A stretch of DNA of 64,000 bases from NCBI RefSeq assembly GCF_008329705.1, contig NZ_VTSX01000011.1, forward strand, positions 1 to 64,000. The letters run 5' to 3'. The notes under the pieces were generated by a model that saw only the letters and a list, made by a program, of their open reading frames with translations, was not told the DNA's origin and made no database searches. This document shows positions 1-7,774 of this stretch, piece after piece. Source of the stretch: Chryseobacterium sp. SN22 (GTDB lineage: Bacteria; Bacteroidota; Bacteroidia; Flavobacteriales; Weeksellaceae). The position numbers and the translations under genes were made by a program. Positions within the stretch are counted from its first letter, which is position 1. Each line of letters starts with the position of its first letter.

Positions 1-19
1 ATCCTCGGGGCGATAAACT

Positions 20-151
20 TTACTTTTTTCTGATTGGTCCACGGACTTCCCTTACAGAAGCAGGCAGAAAATAAAGAACATCTGATTTCGTTTCTTGTGC
101 TTTACAGCTAAAAATCACGATAGTGAACAATAGGAATATATATTTTTTCAT
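20..151 (-). CDS. Very short lipoprotein, likely truncated paralogue of the next gene
   Basis: A 43-residue reading frame starting at the ATG whose complement lies at 149-151. It has a lipoprotein signal (MKKYIFLLFTIVIFSC) with the lipidated cysteine at residue 16, then DVLYFLPASVREV, which matches IIYFLPSDVEKEL of the neighbouring 147-aa lipoprotein. The product therefore looks like the N-terminus of the same family, ended early by a TAA; the rest of the fold is missing or continues in another frame to the left of the window. It lies downstream of the RHS genes on the same strand, where families of immunity or orphan immunity genes are often found. Function is not recognised. The homology is seen directly; the immunity idea is inference. 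Confidence 0.5.
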   Translation of the reverse strand: MKKYIFLLFTIVIFSCKAQETKSDVLYFLPASVREVRGPIRKK

Positions 152-173
152 GATAAAAATTTACAATATACTA

Positions 174-617
174 CTATTTATCAGTGTTAATAATTTTACC
201 GTCAAGACTAAATTTAACATGAAAGGTATTTTCTCGTATTGTTATTATTTTAGTTACTGCATCCCCGTTTTCCATTTTTTTTATTATACTTTGTTTATTT
301 TCCGGATAGGAAAAAAACTCATCAGTCTTAAAAACAATAGGATAATATTTACCATTTAATGAAAGTAATCTATTGGTATTATCTAACCAAAATTTATATG
401 CTGCGTTCTGTTTAGTATTTAGATATACTATATAATTACCTGATTGATCATTCCCTAAAGTGAAAAATATTGAGCTATCATCTTTAGAACTTATATTTTT
501 ACTCAATTCTTTTTCAACATCTGAAGGAAGAAAATAAATAATCTCTGAATTTAAGTTTTGAGTTTGACAATTGCATAAAAAGACTGTCATTATAATTAAT
601 ACTATTACATTTCTCAT
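174..617 (-). CDS. Small lipoprotein, candidate immunity protein for the RHS gene
   Basis: Predicted lipoprotein of 147 aa: hydrophobic signal at residues 1-14 and lipobox FLCNC with Cys17, so the mature protein should be anchored in the periplasm or outer membrane. The remainder is a polar, aromatic-rich domain without a family I recognise. It starts 3 bp after the stop of the RHS-core gene on the same strand, so the two are almost surely co-transcribed. Genes placed directly after the variable C-terminus of RHS proteins are usually immunity proteins (established for polymorphic toxins); the assignment here is inference from position. A shortened paralogue follows at 20-151. The gene is more AT-rich than the RHS core upstream, as is common for variable toxin and immunity cassettes. 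Confidence 0.7.
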   Translation of the reverse strand: MRNVIVLIIMTVFLCNCQTQNLNSEIIYFLPSDVEKELSKNISSKDDSSIFFTLGNDQSGNYIVYLNTKQNAAYKFWLDNTNRLLSLNGKYYPIVFKTDEFFSYPENKQSIIKKMENGDAVTKIITIRENTFHVKFSLDGKIINTDK

Positions 618-620
618 AGA

Positions 621-3600
621 TTAAGGCTTTTGTTTATTAATAAATATATTGAGAGCATCCTTTCCGATGTTCTGATTTATTGTAGTTCCTACATTTAAGG
701 TAGAAACTCCGTTGCTTGTTCTCCTATGCATTGCATTTCCTCCTACTTGTCTACCAGTATAAGAATCTATTGAGTAGTTTGTGGTATTAAATCCGCGCGC
801 TACCTCAATATCATCATCAGAAGTTCCTGGAATATTTTTCATAGGTGCTTTAGCTAAATTATGGGTGTGTGCTCCACCTAAAAGAAGCATTGTAGTACTT
901 GTAACTAATCTGATTACGTCCCTAGTTTTTGGATCTACTCTTTCACCGACAAGAAAATCTGCATGCCCATCCGTTCCATCTAATCCCCTAACAGAAGTAA
1001 CTTCAGCAGTTGGTATATCACCTCTTTTTACTTTGAGTCCTAAATACAATTGCCTCTCTTTTGTTTGATCCTCGATAGTTTCATTATTAGCATTATTTAT
1101 ATCCAAACTTATTTGATTTTCGTTTATTGTTATTATCGAACTACTCGCTTGTAAAGAAGCTGTTGCTTCCGACGAAAGCGACCCTCCTTTTTCAGAAGTA
1201 ATATTATTCCAATCTGTTCCATAAATGATCCTGGTATTTTTTGTAGCCGCTCCATCGCTTCCTAAATACTTGCCATTAGTATCAATATAATCATCCGGTG
1301 GCATCTGGCTGATATAGTTTTTGAAGGCCTGCTGAGCAGATGTTCCAGAAAACTGAGCTTCCCTTCCATCCGGATCTATAAACAGTATTGGATTATTGAA
1401 AGCATAGTTGTAAGTACTCCAACGTCTGGAAGTTTCAGCCAGCGGATCCACTACACCCCATCTTCCGACATCCGCCATATACATTCTCGCTCCGTAATCA
1501 TACATTCCGGTTTCCTGCAGTTCCTTTCCGTTGTACTTATAATTCTTATACGAACTCACCCCAAAAAAAGAATTTCCACTCTTCAGGTGATTCATCCCAA
1601 ACGGATAATAATCATTCACATCCACCAGTTCCAGATTACCTGAGCTGTCTCTTCCGAAACTGATCCTTACATTTCCCAAGTGATCTTTATACTGATAAAT
1701 ATATTGATTTTTTGCATAATCATAAAATCCTTCTGCCGTCGGGAAAAACTGGAGATTCTGGTTTTTTGTTAGGACCGGGCTACGGTCAGATGAGGAGCTG
1801 TCATCAAATGAATAAGCCTGTCTTTCCATGGCTCTTCCGGACTCGGAATTGGCCATCATCATCAATTCCGAGCCTCCGCCTCCTGAAGATGAAGAGCTTA
1901 CGGTAGAAAGGTATTGAAATCCATCCAGGTAATCCGTCACTTTCCTTGTGGTTGTAGAACCGTTAATCCCAAAAACAGTTGTTGTATTCTCTTTCTGCAG
2001 TTTTCCTCCGCCTGCACTATATTTGGTATTAACAATTACCGATTCGCTGCCACTTTTGCTGTAATTGACATTATTGGGAAGGTTCAGGTAATTGTATCTT
2101 ATTTTATTGATGCCCTTATCCGGCATCTCGGTCATATTCCCATTCACATCATACTTTATCTCCATGCCTCCGCCTTCATAGCCGGTAGCGTTATAAGAAT
2201 TGTCATTGATCGTGATTAATTTGTTACTTTTATTCTGCGCACCATAAATATATTCAAGATCATCGATTTTCGTCGGGGTGGTGTTGCCGTATTCCAGAAC
2301 CGAAGTTCTGAAAAGTCTGGTGATATTACCATTCAGGTCATAATCCAGGGATTCGGTGTTTTCTCCTACGCCCGGGTTGTTCGGGGTCTGGTAAAATCCT
2401 GCCGTCAGCCTGTTGAGCTTATCATAAGCATAGCCGTACCTTTTCGGAGTCAGAGAAGGATAATTCCCGATATTCTCCACGCTTCTCCAATCCACTTCGG
2501 CAATATTCCCGTTGTATTTTGCCGCTACTTCTTTACCCGGGAACTGCAACGAATTGGGATTACTGATGCCTTCCTTTTCGTTGTATTTGATTCTGTAGGA
2601 AAAGAGTTTTCCGCCAAGATCAGCAACCGGCATCTGATCCGGGTTGATGCCGGTCATCCAGCCCCGGATGTTGTATGCATAATCAATGCTCTGCAGGTTG
2701 TTTCCAACTTTTTTATTGGATAGTTGTGAGAGTTCGTTATAGGTATTTTCAGCCAGAAGCACTTCAGTCTGGTTATCTACTTTGTGATAATGCTGAAGCA
2801 GCCTGTTCTGGCCGTCATAGACAAATCGTTCCTGCAGCGTTACCCCAACTTCACCCTGTTTTCTTAAATGATACGTATGGGTTCTTTTGACTGCTCCCGC
2901 AAAATCCAGCTCGGTTTCAGTTTTGGTATAGCCGCCCAGGTGGTTAATGGAATGGGTACCGATGGTTCGTCCTCTTTTATCGTACACGATATAGTTTTTC
3001 GTCCAGCTGTCATCTTCTATATTTTTCACATAAGAAGCCACCGGTAAGCTTTTTGTGCTTACATCCGAATTCTGCGCATCCTGAGACATCACTTCCTGTC
3101 CGAGGATCTGGGAAGGCCGGGCAGGAGCACCCGGAGGATAGCTGTCATAGTAACTGACACTGAGAATGGTCATGCTTCCGGTAGGAAAAGCATTTTTGGT
3201 ATAATACACATCCATCCCGTTTAACGTAAAAGGAGTTGTGCTTCCTGCTTCATTATTTCCGGCATTCGCAGCCATGCTGTTCACCGAATTCTGCAGGACC
3301 GGTCTCGAAGCGGTATTGGAAAAAAAGCCGGTATAGACCACCCTCCCGAACCTGTCGTACTTGGTAAACAGCCAGCCTTTTTTGCCAAAGGCATTGGTTG
3401 TGGTGGTCTTCAGAAGGGTATCCTGGGAAAGGATAAGGCGGTCCTGCTTGTCATACACCATGTATTCCCATCCTTTTCCGGGAATTTTCTTCTCTACCGT
3501 CCTTCCCCTGCCATCGTATCTGTACTGGTAGCAAAGATCGCCAAGCACGGTGTTGGGATCGGCTTCCTGAGCAGCTTTCGGGGAAATGACAAAAGCGAGC

Positions 3601-4331
3601 TGGTCGTACTCATTGTACACATAATAAGTATCTGCCTTTTCCGTATCACTGATCATTTTTCTGACCAGGATAAGCTGGCCTTCCCCGTTTTTGAATTCAA
3701 TGCTCACGTTCCCGTCTTCATCGGTTACGGTATTTTTATACAGCTGTTCTGCTGCGTAATTTATGCTTTGGCTTAAGACAGAGCTCGTAGCACCATCTAC
3801 CCAGGTGGTAGCGGTGGTGTATTTTTTTACCGCATCCTGCGTGGTATTGGCATCGTAGCCAAACTGTACCGGCTTGGTATCCCAGGCCATGCCTACCTGC
3901 TTCTGCTGGAGGATCCTGTCAAGAGGCGAGTTTTCAAGGATTTTCTCCGAAAAAGGCTTTTCATTGGTATATACACCGGTAGGATCGCCTATGGGAAAAT
4001 ACCCGGAAGGCTGCTGGCTGTAGATGGCCCCACTGTTTGTTCCCTGTTGGGGAACAGGCAGATAATCCCTGGTCTGTCTTCCGAACGCGTCATAGATAAT
4101 GGGCGTTACCACATCTTTCCCTAAAGGAGAGGCTTTTACGTTAACCACCTGCTTGGGCCGTCCCAGCCCGTCAAAATACTGTACGGTCTCTGTCTGTTTT
4201 GCCGTAGGGCTGCTTGTGGTCACAGGCTCCAGATACGTCCTGCTCCGGACATAATTTTCTGTAACGGTAAGCTGGGCATGGGTGAATCCTGATAAAAGGA
4301 TCGTGCCTATGGGAATTATATATTTTTTCAT
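621..4331 (-). CDS. RHS-repeat protein with RHS core and variable C-terminal domain (possible toxin)
   Basis: A 1236-aa exported protein. Residues 1-19 form a Sec signal ending in THA-Q. The N-terminal part (about 30-130: YFDGLGRPKQ, YDAFGRQTRDYLPVP) is the flavobacterial DUF6443-type RHS start. YD repeats follow to about 870. The RHS-associated core lies at about 870-990, with YYPFGMN, KYNGKELQETGMYDYGARMYM and ending NPILFIDPDGRE. After that signature the roughly 245-residue tail is unrelated in style and base composition, as in polymorphic RHS proteins. The tail contains GGAHTHN near 1154 followed by SDDD, resembling the metal-binding motif of JAB/MPN metalloproteases; this reading is tentative. 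The gene is 5 bp downstream of another RHS gene and 3 bp upstream of a lipoprotein. No T9SS tail is visible, so the route across the outer membrane is unknown. Confidence 0.88.
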   Translation of the reverse strand: MKKYIIPIGTILLSGFTHAQLTVTENYVRSRTYLEPVTTSSPTAKQTETVQYFDGLGRPKQVVNVKASPLGKDVVTPIIYDAFGRQTRDYLPVPQQGTNSGAIYSQQPSGYFPIGDPTGVYTNEKPFSEKILENSPLDRILQQKQVGMAWDTKPVQFGYDANTTQDAVKKYTTATTWVDGATSSVLSQSINYAAEQLYKNTVTDEDGNVSIEFKNGEGQLILVRKMISDTEKADTYYVYNEYDQLAFVISPKAAQEADPNTVLGDLCYQYRYDGRGRTVEKKIPGKGWEYMVYDKQDRLILSQDTLLKTTTTNAFGKKGWLFTKYDRFGRVVYTGFFSNTASRPVLQNSVNSMAANAGNNEAGSTTPFTLNGMDVYYTKNAFPTGSMTILSVSYYDSYPPGAPARPSQILGQEVMSQDAQNSDVSTKSLPVASYVKNIEDDSWTKNYIVYDKRGRTIGTHSINHLGGYTKTETELDFAGAVKRTHTYHLRKQGEVGVTLQERFVYDGQNRLLQHYHKVDNQTEVLLAENTYNELSQLSNKKVGNNLQSIDYAYNIRGWMTGINPDQMPVADLGGKLFSYRIKYNEKEGISNPNSLQFPGKEVAAKYNGNIAEVDWRSVENIGNYPSLTPKRYGYAYDKLNRLTAGFYQTPNNPGVGENTESLDYDLNGNITRLFRTSVLEYGNTTPTKIDDLEYIYGAQNKSNKLITINDNSYNATGYEGGGMEIKYDVNGNMTEMPDKGINKIRYNYLNLPNNVNYSKSGSESVIVNTKYSAGGGKLQKENTTTVFGINGSTTTRKVTDYLDGFQYLSTVSSSSSGGGGSELMMMANSESGRAMERQAYSFDDSSSSDRSPVLTKNQNLQFFPTAEGFYDYAKNQYIYQYKDHLGNVRISFGRDSSGNLELVDVNDYYPFGMNHLKSGNSFFGVSSYKNYKYNGKELQETGMYDYGARMYMADVGRWGVVDPLAETSRRWSTYNYAFNNPILFIDPDGREAQFSGTSAQQAFKNYISQMPPDDYIDTNGKYLGSDGAATKNTRIIYGTDWNNITSEKGGSLSSEATASLQASSSIITINENQISLDINNANNETIEDQTKERQLYLGLKVKRGDIPTAEVTSVRGLDGTDGHADFLVGERVDPKTRDVIRLVTSTTMLLLGGAHTHNLAKAPMKNIPGTSDDDIEVARGFNTTNYSIDSYTGRQVGGNAMHRRTSNGVSTLNVGTTINQNIGKDALNIFINKQKP

Positions 4332-4336
4332 CGGTA

Positions 4337-7300
4337 TTAGTTTTTATAATTGTATGTGAATTCTTGTAGTATTTTACCATTCTCATTATTTTCCCTTATT
4401 TCCTTTAACCGGTTGGCCGTATCGTAGATGTAAACTTCACGCAGGCCTGTAGGGGCCGTAACACTTCTCAGCCCGATAAGCGGATCATAAGTATAGGTGG
4501 TAATCTGGTAACCGGCCAGGCTTGCGTCTTTCCTGAAAGCATCCAACGCAGCGAGAAAAGCAGATTCGTCGTTTCCGGTAGCCGAAGCATAATCCGTCGC
4601 GGAAGCATTGACAATGGAATCAATCAGAGACTGGGAAATATCGGAAAGTTTTGCGCCTTCCACCATGGCGATCGGCTGGGTTTTGCTGTACCCCCAGATA
4701 ATGGTGGCAGAGCTTCCGTTTTCCTTCGTGTACTGCTGCAGGTTGCCTTTTTCATCGTATTTGTCATAAGTGAGTTCGGTGGCCAGCGTATTGTTTGAGA
4801 GATCTAAAGATAAGAATGAACTTGGATGCTTATTTCCCAAATTGTCGTATCTTATTTCTGTTTTCATCTTAATTTTCCCCATATCATCAATATTCTGTTT
4901 TTTAACAACCGTAGTCTCCAACGGGATGGCAATTATATTGGCAGAGATCAGCTTCTGATTGTTTTTTTCGTGCGCATACTGGTAACTTATTTCAGTAATC
5001 CCGGAATTCTGAGAACGCGTAACCTGCTTTGTAGGATAATCCCTTGTGTTGAAGGTGGTGTCTTCATAGGTTTTTAACATTTTACCGTTAAGATAGGCCG
5101 TAGTTTCCGAATGGGTTGGATTGGCCTTTCCTATGATTTCCCGTACCGGCAAAATACGCATCATGCTGCTGACGTTGGTACGGTCGGCGCAAAACAGATT
5201 CATACTCTGATTCTTTATACAGCCGGCTTCATACGTTTCATAAGAATTGAAATGACCTCCGTACACATATTCGGAATACGGTGAATTGATATAGTTTATA
5301 TTTAATCCGGTAAGAATCTTCGAATCATACGTAGTATAATCATTATTCTTCTGATATAAATTCACATTCATATGGTCCTTTTTCTCATCCCGTTTCAATA
5401 GCCCCCTTTTATAATCGTAATTATCTACGGGAAGAAAAGGAGGAAGTCCAAAAGAAATATATACCGGATCAGGATTCGGGTTATCGATCGGCGAGGTGTA
5501 GGAATATTCGGTTTTTCCTTTACCTGTTTCAAAAACCGTGATGTTCTGGTATCCGATGTCCGAACCCTGGGTTTTCTGCACGGGAAGAAAATTCCCGGAT
5601 GAATAGATTCTGAATCCATTTTGATAGGGGTATGAACAGTAGGTATTCGATCCTCCCCCGCAACTGGCTACAAAGGCATTGCTGTAGTCATACTCATAGT
5701 TCAGCAAAGGCTTTGGAAATACCAGTGCGCCGCTGCTTTTCGCGGGATCGGAAAACCTGCTGTAAGAAAAAGAAACCGCTTTCTTCGCAAGCGCGTCTCC
5801 GGGATTGTCGTAATAACGGATATTGTTTATCCTTATTCCACCACCGTAGAGCCACTGCTTCTGAACGGGATTTCTTGTTTTATAGGAATAGTTGATGTTT
5901 GCCGTGCCCTGATCGTTGGCGTTGGTCCAGGTAAATTTGAACCTGTAAAAAAATCCGCCTTCCAGATTAATTTCCGTATCCGTAACATTTATACCGTAGG
6001 ACTGCACCAGCTGCTGATTCAGATTCAATTTTTCCAGGAATAAAAATCCGGTGTTGTTCTCATTATTCAGAATCTGCCCGTTTTCTATGACCAGTATTTT
6101 ATCCTGGAATGTCTTTCCCAGGCTGTAAACAGCGTCATTGAAAAGGGTACTTTGCAGCGTAACAGGAGTTGTCGTACTGTAGGTCCAGTTTTCAGTATTA
6201 TCATCAAAATCGGTAATCGCCGATCCTGTATGATCGGATGAGTACGTATTTGCTCCGAAATCGAAAGCCCTTATGCCTCCTGACGGAAGTTTTATGCTTT
6301 TAAGGATATTGATGGTGGTGCAGTCCGGTGAAACATATTTTGCCAAAAGGAAATTGGTATTGGGACGCGGGCAATTAAACCAGCCCCAGGAATCTCTCCC
6401 CAAAGTTCTGTTCTGTACATTGCCCGTATAATCAAACACATAATCAAACGCTTTATTCAGAGCCGAATCAAATTTTGTGATTTTAGAAAGTGATAATTGT
6501 TTATGTGGTAAATCTTCGCCTGCAAGATTATAATTAAAATACCCGTAAGACAGCTCGTACGTGTCCAGTACTTTTCCGGATGGATCGGTAATACTTACCT
6601 TGTTTAGCTTTTGTAATTGTTGAGGGGCAACATAATTGGTATCCTCTCTTCCCTGTAAATAGGTAAAACTGATTTTACCCTTTCCCGTTACTTCTATCTC
6701 TTTTAAGCTTCGTACCCAGGTATTGGAAGTGGTGATATTATTCTCGGAAGCAGCCGGAATCACATTATCAAAATGTTGTGCGGTCCATAAACTATTTCCA
6801 TTTTCACTTGTAATTTTATTCCTGCTTATATTTGAAGTGTCCGTATACTGTACCTGGAGCGGAGGATAATAATCCAGCTTCACCAATTCTGTATTGGATG
6901 CATTTGTAATTCGACTTAAATGAAACGCCGTATTACTTTCACCCAGATCTTTTAAACTTGTATTATAAGCTCCATAATGCCCTGTCTTATTGGAAATGAT
7001 GGATCTTTGGGAACGCTCTGTTACATCAAAAATAAAATTATTCCCGTATTCGTCAGTCACTACAAAGGAGATTACCTGCAAAGGTTTATTGGGATCAACA
7101 GGACCTATGCTCACTTTTAAATTATTTTTATCCAGCTTTTCGACATATAAATCGTTACCTGAAGATTTTTTAATAATAAAGCGTCCGGTGTAACCCATAA
7201 AATTATATTGATAAAGATCGTACTCGGTATCATAACGGTTAAGAAAAAGCGTTTCATACAAAAGCTTTTTGTATTGAGAAGTATGGTATACAGCCCCGGT

Positions 7301-7774
7301 AGCTGATTCGTCCAGATATTTCCTGGTATAATTTGTTTCACCGGCCGCATAATTATATTCGTCGTAAAGAATGCCTACTTTTTTATCAGTTCCTTCGTAG
7401 ACGAGATCATCCGCACTGCCTCTTATCGTCCTGGTAATACTCCCTCCTGCAAACAGGCTCCATCCCAATCCTTCTTCTCCGGATTTATCGTCCGGTTTTG
7501 CGTTAAGTGGATGGTATTTCAGAGAAACATTCACGGAGATTTTTGCCTCATTGGTAGGAATGGCCGAAATCGGGATTTCAATATCCGGTATGCCCGTGTA
7601 ATTACTTACCGGGACTTCTTCAAATTTCATCAGGTTATTTGACGTCGGTGCTGCAGGAAACAATTGTTTAATATTGTCCATAGGGCTGCTTACAGAGGTA
7701 GAAGCAGGATTGGCGGTCTGTGCAGTAAAACTATTGGCTAATAAAATGCCTGAACAGGCGATTATTTTTTTCAT
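4337..7774 (-). CDS. Large RHS/YD-repeat-like exported protein without a core domain
   Basis: A 1145-aa protein with a signal peptide of about 18 residues (MKKIIACSGILLANSFTAQ). The N-terminal region (about 45-120: VPVSNYTGIPDIEIPI, LKYHPLNAKPDD, GLGWSLFAGGSITRTIRG) is the SpvB/TcaC-like entry often found on Bacteroidota RHS partners. The middle is beta-rich. YD-like repeats (YDEKGNLQQYTKENG, YDPLIGLRSVTAPTG, YDTANRLKEI) occur at about 985-1135, ending FTYNYKN. It lacks the DPxGR RHS-core ending and any toxin-like tail, so it complements the next gene, which has both. The start codon lies inside the end of the upstream T9SS gene (44-bp overlap), and only 5 bp separate its stop from the next start. 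A two-subunit shell like TcB-TcC is a reasonable inference. Confidence 0.85.
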   Translation of the reverse strand: MKKIIACSGILLANSFTAQTANPASTSVSSPMDNIKQLFPAAPTSNNLMKFEEVPVSNYTGIPDIEIPISAIPTNEAKISVNVSLKYHPLNAKPDDKSGEEGLGWSLFAGGSITRTIRGSADDLVYEGTDKKVGILYDEYNYAAGETNYTRKYLDESATGAVYHTSQYKKLLYETLFLNRYDTEYDLYQYNFMGYTGRFIIKKSSGNDLYVEKLDKNNLKVSIGPVDPNKPLQVISFVVTDEYGNNFIFDVTERSQRSIISNKTGHYGAYNTSLKDLGESNTAFHLSRITNASNTELVKLDYYPPLQVQYTDTSNISRNKITSENGNSLWTAQHFDNVIPAASENNITTSNTWVRSLKEIEVTGKGKISFTYLQGREDTNYVAPQQLQKLNKVSITDPSGKVLDTYELSYGYFNYNLAGEDLPHKQLSLSKITKFDSALNKAFDYVFDYTGNVQNRTLGRDSWGWFNCPRPNTNFLLAKYVSPDCTTINILKSIKLPSGGIRAFDFGANTYSSDHTGSAITDFDDNTENWTYSTTTPVTLQSTLFNDAVYSLGKTFQDKILVIENGQILNNENNTGFLFLEKLNLNQQLVQSYGINVTDTEINLEGGFFYRFKFTWTNANDQGTANINYSYKTRNPVQKQWLYGGGIRINNIRYYDNPGDALAKKAVSFSYSRFSDPAKSSGALVFPKPLLNYEYDYSNAFVASCGGGSNTYCSYPYQNGFRIYSSGNFLPVQKTQGSDIGYQNITVFETGKGKTEYSYTSPIDNPNPDPVYISFGLPPFLPVDNYDYKRGLLKRDEKKDHMNVNLYQKNNDYTTYDSKILTGLNINYINSPYSEYVYGGHFNSYETYEAGCIKNQSMNLFCADRTNVSSMMRILPVREIIGKANPTHSETTAYLNGKMLKTYEDTTFNTRDYPTKQVTRSQNSGITEISYQYAHEKNNQKLISANIIAIPLETTVVKKQNIDDMGKIKMKTEIRYDNLGNKHPSSFLSLDLSNNTLATELTYDKYDEKGNLQQYTKENGSSATIIWGYSKTQPIAMVEGAKLSDISQSLIDSIVNASATDYASATGNDESAFLAALDAFRKDASLAGYQITTYTYDPLIGLRSVTAPTGLREVYIYDTANRLKEIRENNENGKILQEFTYNYKN

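Noticed and set aside
123..359. Plus-strand frame of 78 codons at the left end
   Set aside because: It is antisense to the 147-aa lipoprotein gene, is extremely rich in Phe, Tyr and Ile from AT-rich DNA, and has no protein-like pattern.
1914..2219. Plus-strand frames within the RHS genes
   Set aside because: All are antisense to coherent RHS coding sequence and show no family features.
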